Origin: Balneolaceae bacterium | GTDB taxonomy: Bacteria > Bacteroidota > Rhodothermia > Balneolales > Balneolaceae | Reading direction: 5' to 3' | DNA length: 64,000 nt | NCBI GenBank assembly: GCA_034521495.1 | Contig: JAXHMK010000010.1 | Coordinates: 620,001-684,000, forward strand | In this document: positions 57,001 through 64,000 of the stretch, piece after piece | Layout of the letters: each line of letters opens with the position of its first letter | Numbering within the stretch: the stretch's first letter is position 1 | Program-made: the position numbers and the translations under genes | Notes under the pieces: generated by a model | Database searches by the model: none | What the model saw: only the letters and a program-made list of their open reading frames with translations | What the model was told of the DNA's origin: nothing

Positions 57001-57637
57001 CTTCATTCACAAGATCGTCATCTATACTTTGAATGAAGCATGCATGAGGTTGCGGATGTGAATAGGCATCTTCTGATTTTTTAAGCTCACCGGTTTTGCC
57101 ATCTACATAGTAGTGTCCCTGCGCGGGGCCGTTAATTCCATATGCCCAGTGGAGTCCCGTGTTAAACCATTGGGGACTGTTTGGCGCTGCCATCTGGTTG
57201 GCGAGCATATATCGAAGTTCATCGTAAAATATTTTAGCTTCCTCTTCAGAATCGAAGTAATCGTGTTTCCATCCCCAGTAAGTCCAGCAACCTGCTAATC
57301 GATGAAAAACCTGTTTACTATCAATTTCATGGCTATACCGTTCATCTTTGTCAATTTTTTCCAGTGCTTTCTCATCGGCAACGGATCGCTGCAACCAAGC
57401 TGGCACCCCTTTCTCTTTTACTTTTTTCGTTTTTGCAGGTACACCGGCTTTTCGAAAATATTTTTGAGCGATAATATCTGTGGAGACTTGTGACCAGGAT
57501 GATGGAACCACTACATTTTCCATCTGAAAAATAACCGAACCGTCGGGATTCTTTATCTCTGATTTTCTTTTCTCAAACTTGATCTCTTCGTACGGTGAAC
57601 TCCATTTTTCATTCGTATAAAAACGCTTGAATTTCAT
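54047..57637 (-). CDS. nrdJ: Vitamin B12-dependent ribonucleotide reductase (class II)
   Basis: Adenosylcobalamin-dependent reductase that makes deoxyribonucleotides with or without oxygen. The 1196-residue NrdJ has [36 protein letters not shown] (active-site Cys and radical-site region), [18 protein letters not shown], and a C-terminal Cys-rich tail ([15 protein letters not shown] and [11 protein letters not shown]) that serves as a redox/zinc module. No cobalamin riboswitch was recognised upstream. Its 5' end faces the oriC candidate. Confidence 0.97.
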   Translation of the reverse strand: MKFKRFYTNEKWSSPYEEIKFEKRKSEIKNPDGSVIFQMENVVVPSSWSQVSTDIIAQKYFRKAGVPAKTKKVKEKGVPAWLQRSVADEKALEKIDKDERYSHEIDSKQVFHRLAGCWTYWGWKHDYFDSEEEAKIFYDELRYMLANQMAAPNSPQWFNTGLHWAYGINGPAQGHYYVDGKTGELKKSEDAYSHPQPHACFIQSIDDDLVNEGGIMDLWVREARLFKYGSGTGSNFSKIRGENEPLSGGGKSSGLMSFLKIGDRAAGAIKSGGTTRRAAKMVTLDLDHPDIEEYITWKVREEQKVAAIVAGSKITQKHLKKIINLCNEPVEIDGKTYNGAVSRDPIKNEDLGKAIKQAKRDQVPLNYIERVIQLAGQGFTDIEFDTYDTDWNSEAYATVSGQNSNNSVRVPNSFMNAVVDDKEWNLYGRVERKNAKKEGREPEPMKTLDARDLWDQISYAAWSCADPGAQYHDTINEWHTCPEDGPINASNPCSEYMFLDNTACNLASLNLMKYFKDEDCSEFDVESIRHASRLWTVVLEIAVLMAQFPSKEIAELSYVFRTLGLGFANIGAALMVQGVPYDSEKGCAIAGALTCMMHMKAYETSAELAGELGPFEGYERNKEHMLRVLRNHKRAAYDADDEAYEGLTITPMGISEDHCPAYLLNAARKNADAAVELGEKNGYRNAQVTVIAPTGTIGLVMDCDTTGIEPDFALVKFKKLAGGGYFKIINQSVPLALKNLGYKKNEIDDIINYAKGSGALEGCPHINPETLKEKGFTDEKLEAIEEALPGSFDIKFAFNHWTLGEDFCKDVLGLSEDQLSDHNFDMLRYLGFSKDQIQDANDYVCGTMTIEGAPHLKEKDYPVFDCANKCGRIGKRFISAEGHINMMAAAQPFISGAISKTINLPNEATVEDFKDAYMQSWEKMLKANALYRDGSKLSQPLNSMNDVIEELEDEDEDTASAQDKVVQTAEKIIHKYVARRKRLPFRRNGYTQKVKIGGQSVYLRTGEYENGQLGEIFIDMHREGAAFRSLTNCFAIAISLGLQHGVPLEEFVDAFTFTKFEPSGMVNGSPHVKMTTSVIDYIFRELAVTYLGREDLAHVAPEDILKRKLRPSEEEELADEVAKKSQTKNKTKTVNEGANVIQKEQYQQEDDAESDYDRAKQLGYTGDSCSECGSMTMIRNGTCLKCMTCGSTTGCS

Positions 57638-57777
57638 ATCTGTATTCTCCTCTTTTGTCTGGTATTATCGTGAGAGCTGTAAAATTTTTTATGTCGACGA
57701 TTTTCGCTTTATAGCAGTAAATCGTACCAACCAATATATTTGTGAGAGCAAGACACAGCAAGAAAAAAATCAAATAC

Positions 57778-58165
57778 TTTTCCACAAATTCGGGAAGTTA
57801 TCCACATTTGCTTATCTCAATGTGTTAAATACAAAAATTGATTCGTGATTATACCCTGTAAAAAAACACTTTTCATGATCAAAAAATTAGAAATAAAGTT
57901 TTATGATTCGATAGATTTATAAAATGTGGATAAAAACCAACCATATCTCTTTGAAAAGACGGATTATTAAAATTATCAACACAACTAAAAGTTATCCACA
58001 TTAGATCGAATAAATTAATAATTATTAATATTATACTATTTAAGTAATATCATTTAATATTTTTTAATACACTTTTAATTTACTTTTTAAGTATTTTTTA
58101 TCTGTTTTTTTAATATTTATGTAACTTATATAAATATATTATTTAGTATATTTTTTGTTATATAA
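57778..58165. other. Candidate chromosomal replication origin (oriC)
   Basis: DnaA boxes: TTTTCCACA (57778-57786), TTATCCACA (57798-57806), TTATCCACA on the minus strand (57925-57933), TTATCAACA with one mismatch (57973-57981), and TTATCCACA (57992-58000). They are followed by about 160 bases that are almost all A/T (58005-58165), as expected of an unwinding element. No gene lies in this stretch. dnaA, gidA and parAB are not in this window, so the call rests on the box cluster and AT content only. Confidence 0.7.
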
Positions 58166-58187
58166 TAACCATCCGAAGGCATCTCGA

Positions 58188-58436
58188 GAGGGCTTTGCAT
58201 TACTGCCCGTCTGCACGCTGTATGTGCGGGCTAGGATGACACCATCAGCCGGTAAAACAACCGACAGATGGGTATTTAAGCCTCCTGAAGGCTATGCAAA
58301 CTCTGACCGTCATCCTGAACTTTCCCATCGGGATCCCTCCGCGGGATTCAGGATCTCCAGATACTGGCTATAAAGACGAATGGAGAATCTGAATCGAGTT
58401 CAGATTGACCAATAACCACGGTTTTGCAAAGCCTTC
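58188..58436. repeat. Composite MITE-like element, family B, copy 4 (reverse)
   Basis: The inner part 58287-58436 is the reverse complement of copy 1 (GAAGGCTATGCAAACTCTGACCG ... ends GTTTTGCAAAGCCTTC). An outer end GAGGGCTTTGCA at 58188 suggests a nested or fused second copy. No exact target duplication. It lies right after the AT-rich part of the oriC candidate. Confidence 0.65.
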
Positions 58437-58728
58437 TTAAAACACAATCCCAGTCTGAATGCTGACTTTTCGGTCAGACAAGTTAATGCACAAAGAGATA
58501 GCCCCTCAGTCTGTAAATCCAACCGTCTGATGGATTTATCAATAGCCTCTAACAAAAAATGAAGTTCAACAATCATAATTTAGAATGATTGTCTTTGGTT
58601 TGATGCCTCATAAAATTGTTTGTAGGTAATCGACTATATAAAATTTGATTTACCTAAATGTTACTTTCTTGTGATTCATATTTACTATCCTAAACCGATC
58701 CTTTTATACACAAACTTTTTGATTCATT
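58437..58728. other. Intergenic region before the DUF3047 gene
   Basis: About 290 AT-rich bases without a supported gene; presumably the promoter region of the gene at 58729. Confidence 0.35.
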
Positions 58729-59514
58729 ATGGATATAAACATGAGATATATACTCACAGTAATAGTTCTTCTTTTTGTATTTGTCGGGAATGGTTTTGCA
58801 CAACCTGTCAACTTAAATCCTGATAGTATAGATAGCTTTGTTATGGACCCAGCTACCTTTAATGAAGAAGATAACAGCAACTCAGTTTGGGAACTGGCAC
58901 CCTTCGGCAGAAAAGACCCGACAATCTACAGATCAGCAAAAAAGGAGAATGGTGATCCAATTATCGAAGCGAGTTCCAAACAATCAATATCAAGTGTAAA
59001 GGTTGAATTGAATGCAAATCCAGAAATTTTTCCGATTATTGAATGGGAATGGATGGTTCAGTCGGTTCTTGAATCAGGTGACGTAACTGAAAAAGATGGT
59101 GATGATTATGCAGCCCGAATTTATATTACATTTGACTACCCGGTTTCTGATCTTGGTTTTGGCGACAGGATCAAATATAGATTTTATACCACATTTACCT
59201 CGTTTGATGTGCCCACTCGTGCCCTGAATTATGTATGGGCAAACAAAGCAAAAGTTGGATCAATTCATTCAAACCCCTACACGGATTGGGTTCAGGTTGT
59301 AGCTGTTCAGTCCGGCAACGAGAAAGCGGGAACCTGGCAATCAGAAAAAAGAAATATTCTTGAAGATTATAGAGCTGCATTTGGAGAGGAACCACCCGCC
59401 ATCACCGGAATACAGATCATGACTGATTCAGACAACACAGGTGAGTCAGCAGAAGCAGCCTATGGAAAAATTATTCTTAAAAAGAGATCATCTTCATCTG
59501 GTATGAATGATTAG
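58729..59514 (+). CDS. DUF3047 exported protein
   Basis: A 261-residue protein with a signal peptide (hydrophobic YILTVIVLLFVFVG, cleavage near FA-Q) and a DUF3047-type beta-rich domain (PIIEWEWMVQ, AARIYITFDYP, RALNYVWANK, EKRNILEDYRAAFGEEPP, GIQIMTDSDNTG). Its function is unknown; the fold is likely a carbohydrate-binding-like sandwich. ATG at 58729 or 58741 could be the start; the second gives a shorter signal peptide. It lies 48 bases before the thioesterase gene. Confidence 0.85.
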   Translation: MDINMRYILTVIVLLFVFVGNGFAQPVNLNPDSIDSFVMDPATFNEEDNSNSVWELAPFGRKDPTIYRSAKKENGDPIIEASSKQSISSVKVELNANPEIFPIIEWEWMVQSVLESGDVTEKDGDDYAARIYITFDYPVSDLGFGDRIKYRFYTTFTSFDVPTRALNYVWANKAKVGSIHSNPYTDWVQVVAVQSGNEKAGTWQSEKRNILEDYRAAFGEEPPAITGIQIMTDSDNTGESAEAAYGKIILKKRSSSSGMND

Positions 59515-59562
59515 TTCAAATCTCGTAAGTTTTGGTATGAAACAATTACCAATAGAAATATA

Positions 59563-60309
59563 ATGCCAAAACATACGTACAGTTATACGGTTCCATTTAA
59601 AGTCCGATCATACGAAGTTGATCATCACCAGGAAGCAAATATCTCATCTATTTGCAACTATTTTCAAGAGGCCGCCGGGCTACATGCAAGGGAATTGAAG
59701 TTTGATATATCAGACCTTCAAAAGAAGGGACTTACCTGGATTTTGTATAAACTCCAGGTAAAAGTTTACACATTTCCTAAACGATGGGAGTCGTTACGTG
59801 TAACTACCTGGCCCTCTACCGGTGATGGATTGCGCGCCTACCGAGACTACGAACTATATAACGAAGAGGATAAAGTTCTGGCTGTTGGATTGAGCCAATG
59901 GATGGTAGTAGACATCCATAAAAAAAGACCTGTTAAAATGCCTGATGAACTGATGAGCAGCCGTTTTAAAACGGATAATCATGTATTGGAACTGAATAAA
60001 AATAATCTAATGTCAGTAACAGATAAGGATGCTGAGTTTATATCAACCGCAGGTCTAAATGATCTTGATATGAACAAACATGTAAATAATGTACGTTACA
60101 TCGACTGGATGACCGGCTACAATTTCACAGAATGTAAATCAAAAAAATGTAACGAAATCATCATCCAATATTCTGCTGAAACAAAGGTGGGAGATAAAAT
60201 ATATCTCGCCAGAAATTTCAACCCTGACAGTAAAGATGAGATTGATTATACGCTGTTTAAGAATACAGAGAAACGCATTATCGCAAATGCAAAAACGTTT
60301 TGGTCGTAG
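59563..60309 (+). CDS. Acyl-ACP thioesterase (FatA/FatB-like)
   Basis: A 248-residue double hot-dog thioesterase that releases fatty acids from acyl carrier protein. The family signature is seen as the N-terminal VRSYEVDHHQEANISSICNYF..AAGLHA, and the catalytic region DLDMNKHVNNVRYIDWMTGY with Asp, Asn and His. Cytosolic. In bacteria this family commonly takes part in releasing fatty acids for lipid turnover or storage. It probably shares a transcript with the DUF3047 gene. Confidence 0.92.
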   Translation: MPKHTYSYTVPFKVRSYEVDHHQEANISSICNYFQEAAGLHARELKFDISDLQKKGLTWILYKLQVKVYTFPKRWESLRVTTWPSTGDGLRAYRDYELYNEEDKVLAVGLSQWMVVDIHKKRPVKMPDELMSSRFKTDNHVLELNKNNLMSVTDKDAEFISTAGLNDLDMNKHVNNVRYIDWMTGYNFTECKSKKCNEIIIQYSAETKVGDKIYLARNFNPDSKDEIDYTLFKNTEKRIIANAKTFWS

Positions 60310-60311
60310 CC

Positions 60312-60470
60312 TTACCTTTTATCAATAACTTCTGGTTCGTCACTCCTGTCTTTTCGAAAGTCTGACGGATGTCCCTCCATTTCATTAAACTCCTTAAAAG
60401 TATAAATTAATCCGATTAAGAAGAGTACGACAACAAAGATACCGGATGAAAAAATAAACGGCGCATCCAT
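60312..60470 (-). CDS. Very small membrane protein (52 residues)
   Basis: MDAPFIFSSGIFVVVLFLIG is the start: one membrane helix (about 5-24), then a charged tail rich in Glu, Lys and Arg (ending EPEVIDKR). Its ATG overlaps the stop of the upstream 57-residue gene by one base (TAATG), which strongly supports both being translated as a coupled pair. No family recognised. Its stop lies 2 bases past the thioesterase stop on the other strand. Confidence 0.65.
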   Translation of the reverse strand: MDAPFIFSSGIFVVVLFLIGLIYTFKEFNEMEGHPSDFRKDRSDEPEVIDKR

Positions 60471-60643
60471 TAGCGGCCTCCATATTTAATAATTTTAAAA
60501 TATGCACCAAATCCGAGAATTGACGGAACCCAAATGGCTACAAATAATCCGGCTTGCTGGTCTAAAGTAAACCACAACACAATAGACAATATCATGGAAA
60601 TTAAAGCCGCTGTCAGAATAAAATAGTCTGATTTTTTCAGCAT
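60470..60643 (-). CDS. Very small two-helix membrane protein (57 residues)
   Basis: A 57-residue protein starting MLKKSDYFILTAALISMI and ending YFKIIKYGGR. Two hydrophobic helices (about 7-26 and 32-50) are joined by a short DQQAG turn. It overlaps the next gene by one base. Resembles small conserved membrane proteins of unknown function seen in Bacteroidota, but I cannot name a family. Confidence 0.65.
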   Translation of the reverse strand: MLKKSDYFILTAALISMILSIVLWFTLDQQAGLFVAIWVPSILGFGAYFKIIKYGGR

Positions 60644-60725
60644 CTATATATAAGTTTTAATTTTTTAGTATTACATATAAAAGGAACATCAGCAGAAGAT
60701 AGTTCCTGACATTGCTAACTCTTTT

Positions 60726-61547
60726 TTACTTATCCCAATCTGGCGCAAATGATGGATTAACAAGTCGTTTTGACTTATCGAGTTCATCAATTTGTTGAAA
60801 GTGTTCGTCAGAAAGTTCAAAATCAAAAATATCCAAATTCTCTTCGAGGTGTTCTTTGGATGATGCTTTTGGAATAGTTACCACATTTTCCTGCTCAATA
60901 AGCCATCTTAATGAAACCTGTGCGGCAGACTTGCCATATTCTTTGCCAATAGAAATTAACTCTTCGTTTTGCATCACTTCTCCCTGGGCAAGAGGGCTGT
61001 ATGCTGTAATCAAAAAATCATGATCATAGGAATAGTCGAGCAGATCGAACTGGGCTAAAAAGGGATGAAATTCTACCTGGTTCGTCAGAATTGGAATTCG
61101 GAGATCTTCAACCACTTCTCTGGTCAAACCCATTGGAAAGTTACAAACTCCCACATTTAGGGCTTTCCCCTGATCACGAAGAGTCAGCAGCGCTTCAAAT
61201 GTCTGAAATAGAGAAAATTGACTATTCGGCCAATGAATCAAAAGAAGGTCGACATATGGTGTGCGTAACTGGCGTAAACTGTCTTCTACAGACTGTAGAA
61301 CATCATCGTGTTCAAGATTAGTATGCCAAACTTTTGTAGTTAAGAAAACATCTTCCCGGTCAACCGACGAAGAATAGATAGCATCTCCCACCTCTTTCTC
61401 ATTTTTATACATTTGGGCGGTATCAACGTGTCTGTATCCCATTGCAAGAGCTTCGGTAAGCGTTTGCTTACACTCTCTGCCATATAGCCTGTAGGTTCCA
61501 ATTCCTATCTCCGGAATCTTAACTCCCTGAACTGTTTTATACTGCAT
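60726..61547 (-). CDS. Aldo/keto reductase
   Basis: A 273-residue NADPH-dependent aldehyde/ketone reductase (DkgA/DkgB-like). Catalytic tetrad segments: GYRHVDTAQMYKNE (Asp and Tyr), LTTKVW (Lys) and LLIHWP (His); cofactor part IPKASSKEHLEENL. Single TIM-barrel, cytosolic. It lies upstream of the small membrane-protein pair on the same strand with an 82-base gap. Confidence 0.93.
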   Translation of the reverse strand: MQYKTVQGVKIPEIGIGTYRLYGRECKQTLTEALAMGYRHVDTAQMYKNEKEVGDAIYSSSVDREDVFLTTKVWHTNLEHDDVLQSVEDSLRQLRTPYVDLLLIHWPNSQFSLFQTFEALLTLRDQGKALNVGVCNFPMGLTREVVEDLRIPILTNQVEFHPFLAQFDLLDYSYDHDFLITAYSPLAQGEVMQNEELISIGKEYGKSAAQVSLRWLIEQENVVTIPKASSKEHLEENLDIFDFELSDEHFQQIDELDKSKRLVNPSFAPDWDK

Positions 61548-61613
61548 GAATAATTGTTACTGCGTAAATATGTTTATTTAAGATTAGTTTGGTATATCTG
61601 TTCGATTGATATC

Positions 61614-64000
61614 TTACTTTATCAATGTAATTTTTCGTGTAAAAATTCGACTACCTGTTTCGAGCTGAACAATGTAGATTCCACTGGGTTTATCTGAAGC
61701 GTCCCAAAGTAATGAATATTCACCCTGCTGTACAACATCGTCTAATAACAATGCCACTTGCTGACCAACAATGTTATAAACACCAACCCGGACACTCCGT
61801 TCCTCCGGTACATAAAAATTTATATTGGTCGAGGGATTAAAAGGATTCGGATAGTTTGGCCTGAGCTCGACACTATTTGGTACCTCTGCATCCTCCGAAA
61901 CATCAGAGAACGATTCATAAGGCTTCACATTAACAACAAACCGAGTACGTTCAGACGGGTTTACAGAGGAAAGTTTTAGCGATTCCACAATTTCCTGTGA
62001 TTCTTCATCCACTGAATTAGTGTACCTGAACCGATACTCGTTCTCTTCCTTAAGATTTACAACCGTTCCATTATACGTATCTTCAAGAGTAATCACCCAT
62101 TCATCAGGGAGATCATCACTCAGATTCCAGCGTAGTATTGCACCTCCGGCATCATCGGATACCTCATGGCCCAATCCAAGCTCGTACTCTTTATCAATCT
62201 GCTGCGGCAAATGGGTAAAAGAATTAAAACTCTCATCAGAAAGTGTTGAGGTTAAATATAGATGGTGTGGACGTTTCCCACCCTGGTTTAAAACCGACGC
62301 CCCCTGGAGTGATAATTTTGGAAGATCGTAGCGATTTTCTTCATATTGAGTCGGACTATCGAAAAATCCAATCATTACTACATCAGAAAGATTAGAATTC
62401 AGTTGTTCTTCGGGAAGAATTCCAAACTCAATAAACTGATCTGGCAATGGACTCTGAACCTGATTGTCGGATGCCTCAAGAAGATTAGCAATACTTTCAT
62501 GAACCAACACAGGTGTCCAATAATCTGTTTGAACCTGTTCTGTGAGTTTTAAATTAAATTTTTTGTTTTGAGAGTTCCAGACCTGGGTAACAGGAAATGC
62601 CTGCAGGTATCTTTGCTTTCCACGCTGAGTTGACCCCCTGCCCTCCAGACCGACCGGAATGGATAAAAACTGTGAATTTTTTGTTAATTGAGTTGAAATA
62701 TCCGGTCTTGTATTCTGTTGAGCTTCAACTTCTGCAAAGAGCGTAACAGGTTCGTTATCTGTTTTGCGAATTAAAACAGGTACATGAGGTTCAATTGATG
62801 TGACTTCAATTTGTGTTCCATCCAAACTGAAAAATTCAAGTGACCTGTTACGGTTTAACCGCTGTACAGGAGTGCCAGGGAACGACAATAGATAAACACC
62901 CCTTTGCTCCACTGTTTTTTTAAACATTGGACTTGTACTTCCCTGAATACCCGGCGATCCATACAAATCCTGAAAATAGGATGTTTGTGCAGCTGTAAAA
63001 TCTTGCATGCTCGAATACCCATCAAAAGCTTGTGATACCCGGGCCAGTTCTACAGCAACACCTGGTTCTGTAGGCTCATAAGTTGCAGAGGCAATTAAAT
63101 TTCCCTCACGCTCCAGTTCTACTCGCCCACCGTTTGATGGTACAATGGTGCCCGAGTAAAAATAGCTGTTGCCAATGTTCTCCAGGCTTGAAATGTCAAC
63201 ATTAGAAATCACTGTAAAATCATATGGTTCAACAAAAACATCTTGCTGAATCACTCTCGATCCGTCTTTAGTTACCAGTTCAACTCCTTTTAACGAGATA
63301 GAAGATTCTCCGGGATTATAAATTTCCACATATTCAAATTCAGATCCGTTAACAGTTGATGCAGGTAAAATTTCAGTAATAATCAGATCCCCTCTGCTTA
63401 AAGAATTTTGTTCAATTCTTTTAGGAAATATTTCCATTCTCTGGAGTGCCATAGGTATACGTTCATCAACCGTTTCTTCCTCGTCAATAATCCACATAAA
63501 ATGGATCGTATCAGACGGACGCAGAAAAACATCATTCACATTAAGGTGCAGAGAAAATGAACTCCATGTATCTTCTGCAGATCTAAGTGATGATTCTTCT
63601 ATCATTCCACTGGGCAAACTACTCCAATTTCCATTATTTACTTTATACATCAACTTAAAATCATGGGCATTTCCATTTTCATAGAAATTGTACATGAAAT
63701 CAAAAACCATTATAAAATTACCAAAACCGTACTCGCTATTATTTTCAAAAGATGCAGCAAAAAATGTTTGATAGGGAGAGTTCTTAAGATGAATCCTTCC
63801 GGGTGCAGTTCCGTAAATCCCGCCCGATACATAGTAATTTTCTTGTTCACCTGCATCCTGATAAGAGTGCCACTGTTCCTTTTGCAGTGCAAATTCAGAT
63901 GAAAAAATGGATTCGATTTCAGACAGTCCGACAGTTATTGAAGATTCAGTTCGTTCTGATGATCCTTGTGAAAATCGAACCTCAAGAGGAGAGTCATTTT
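61614..64000 (-). CDS. Large type IX-secreted protein with lamin-tail domain (5' end off window)
   Basis: The frame is open from the right edge to the stop at 61614, at least 795 residues; the Met at 63710 is internal. Features in order: an unassigned region with galactose-binding-like patterning, a lamin-tail domain (DLIITEILPASTVNGSEFEYVEIYNPG), further beta-rich segments, and a C-terminal type IX secretion sorting domain (PNYPNPFNPSTNINFYVPEE ... SGIYIVQLETG, ending KITLIK). It should be exported by the T9SS and either released or anchored on the surface. Function unknown; lamin-tail proteins often carry nuclease or adhesin modules upstream. Confidence 0.9.
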   Translation of the reverse strand, partial: NDSPLEVRFSQGSSERTESSITVGLSEIESIFSSEFALQKEQWHSYQDAGEQENYYVSGGIYGTAPGRIHLKNSPYQTFFAASFENNSEYGFGNFIMVFDFMYNFYENGNAHDFKLMYKVNNGNWSSLPSGMIEESSLRSAEDTWSSFSLHLNVNDVFLRPSDTIHFMWIIDEEETVDERIPMALQRMEIFPKRIEQNSLSRGDLIITEILPASTVNGSEFEYVEIYNPGESSISLKGVELVTKDGSRVIQQDVFVEPYDFTVISNVDISSLENIGNSYFYSGTIVPSNGGRVELEREGNLIASATYEPTEPGVAVELARVSQAFDGYSSMQDFTAAQTSYFQDLYGSPGIQGSTSPMFKKTVEQRGVYLLSFPGTPVQRLNRNRSLEFFSLDGTQIEVTSIEPHVPVLIRKTDNEPVTLFAEVEAQQNTRPDISTQLTKNSQFLSIPVGLEGRGSTQRGKQRYLQAFPVTQVWNSQNKKFNLKLTEQVQTDYWTPVLVHESIANLLEASDNQVQSPLPDQFIEFGILPEEQLNSNLSDVVMIGFFDSPTQYEENRYDLPKLSLQGASVLNQGGKRPHHLYLTSTLSDESFNSFTHLPQQIDKEYELGLGHEVSDDAGGAILRWNLSDDLPDEWVITLEDTYNGTVVNLKEENEYRFRYTNSVDEESQEIVESLKLSSVNPSERTRFVVNVKPYESFSDVSEDAEVPNSVELRPNYPNPFNPSTNINFYVPEERSVRVGVYNIVGQQVALLLDDVVQQGEYSLLWDASDKPSGIYIVQLETGSRIFTRKITLIK

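Noticed and set aside
57638-57777. Cobalamin riboswitch expected before the B12-dependent reductase
   Set aside because: No B12-box-like conserved core was found in the 140 bases before nrdJ.
61614-63710. Met at 63710 as the start of the type IX-secreted protein
   Set aside because: The frame continues uninterrupted to the window edge with protein-like sequence.
1-64000. CRISPR arrays, rRNA genes and prophage
   Set aside because: No regularly spaced short direct repeats, no rRNA-like segments and no phage structural genes were seen.

Overview
The window looks like a chromosomal segment of a Bacteroidota-type bacterium, most plausibly a Balneolales/Rhodothermota-like marine lineage. The basis is a type IX secretion C-terminal sorting domain, SusC/SusD remnants, an ASPIC/UnbV FG-GAP protein, a B12-dependent ribonucleotide reductase, a small histone H1-like protein, carotenoid genes, few Shine-Dalgarno sites and several TTG/GTG starts. 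This is inferred from gene content, not from a database search.

Layout. 0-9.2 kb: C-terminal part of a serine hydrolase (probably a GH3 fusion), a two-domain cytidine deaminase, an amino-acid-kinase-fold protein, the H1-like protein, a tRNA-Asn locus with two broken tRNA copies around a GIY-YIG nuclease gene, ftsH, a membrane spermidine-synthase-like protein and an exported protein-isoaspartate methyltransferase. 9.2-13.8 kb: dispersed repeats, an ECF sigma factor, lipoproteins and small outer-membrane barrels. 13.8-26 kb: housekeeping genes, namely ppx, prmA and an M28 peptidase with ATGA overlaps, an SDR, gatA, tatA, an OMP85-family assembly protein, a cyclic-nucleotide-binding protein, rlmD and a CrtD/CrtI carotenoid desaturase.

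26-43.7 kb is an accessory island. It starts with an intact IS with a DDE transposase, abutting a dead susD fragment. Next come four intact genes for exported sugar metabolism (two TIM-barrel isomerases, a Tat-exported Gfo/Idh/MocA oxidoreductase, a PIG-L deacetylase). Then follow a frameshifted GH130 gene, a multiply frameshifted susD and susC, a degraded ISXO2/IS1595 transposase and a 1105-residue FG-GAP/ASPIC lipoprotein. It reads as a decaying polysaccharide-utilisation locus.

43.7-57.6 kb: a phosphodiesterase, a glycosyltransferase, about 1.5 kb of nested inverted repeats, two secreted esterases, an HEAGH membrane protein beside lycopene cyclase, a beta-helix lipoprotein, a second PIG-L deacetylase and nrdJ. 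Upstream of nrdJ, 57.78-58.17 kb holds three perfect and one near-consensus DnaA boxes beside a strongly AT-rich stretch, a good oriC candidate. 58.7-64 kb: a DUF3047 protein, an acyl-ACP thioesterase, two overlapping very small membrane-protein genes, an aldo/keto reductase and a large type IX-secreted protein cut by the window edge.

The most unusual material is: (i) the tRNA-Asn/GIY-YIG cassette; (ii) a MITE-like family with GARGGCTTTG ends, two copies of which have exact 5-bp target duplications; (iii) the oriC candidate; (iv) the susD remnant next to the IS and the cluster of frameshifts in the susC/susD/GH130 locus.
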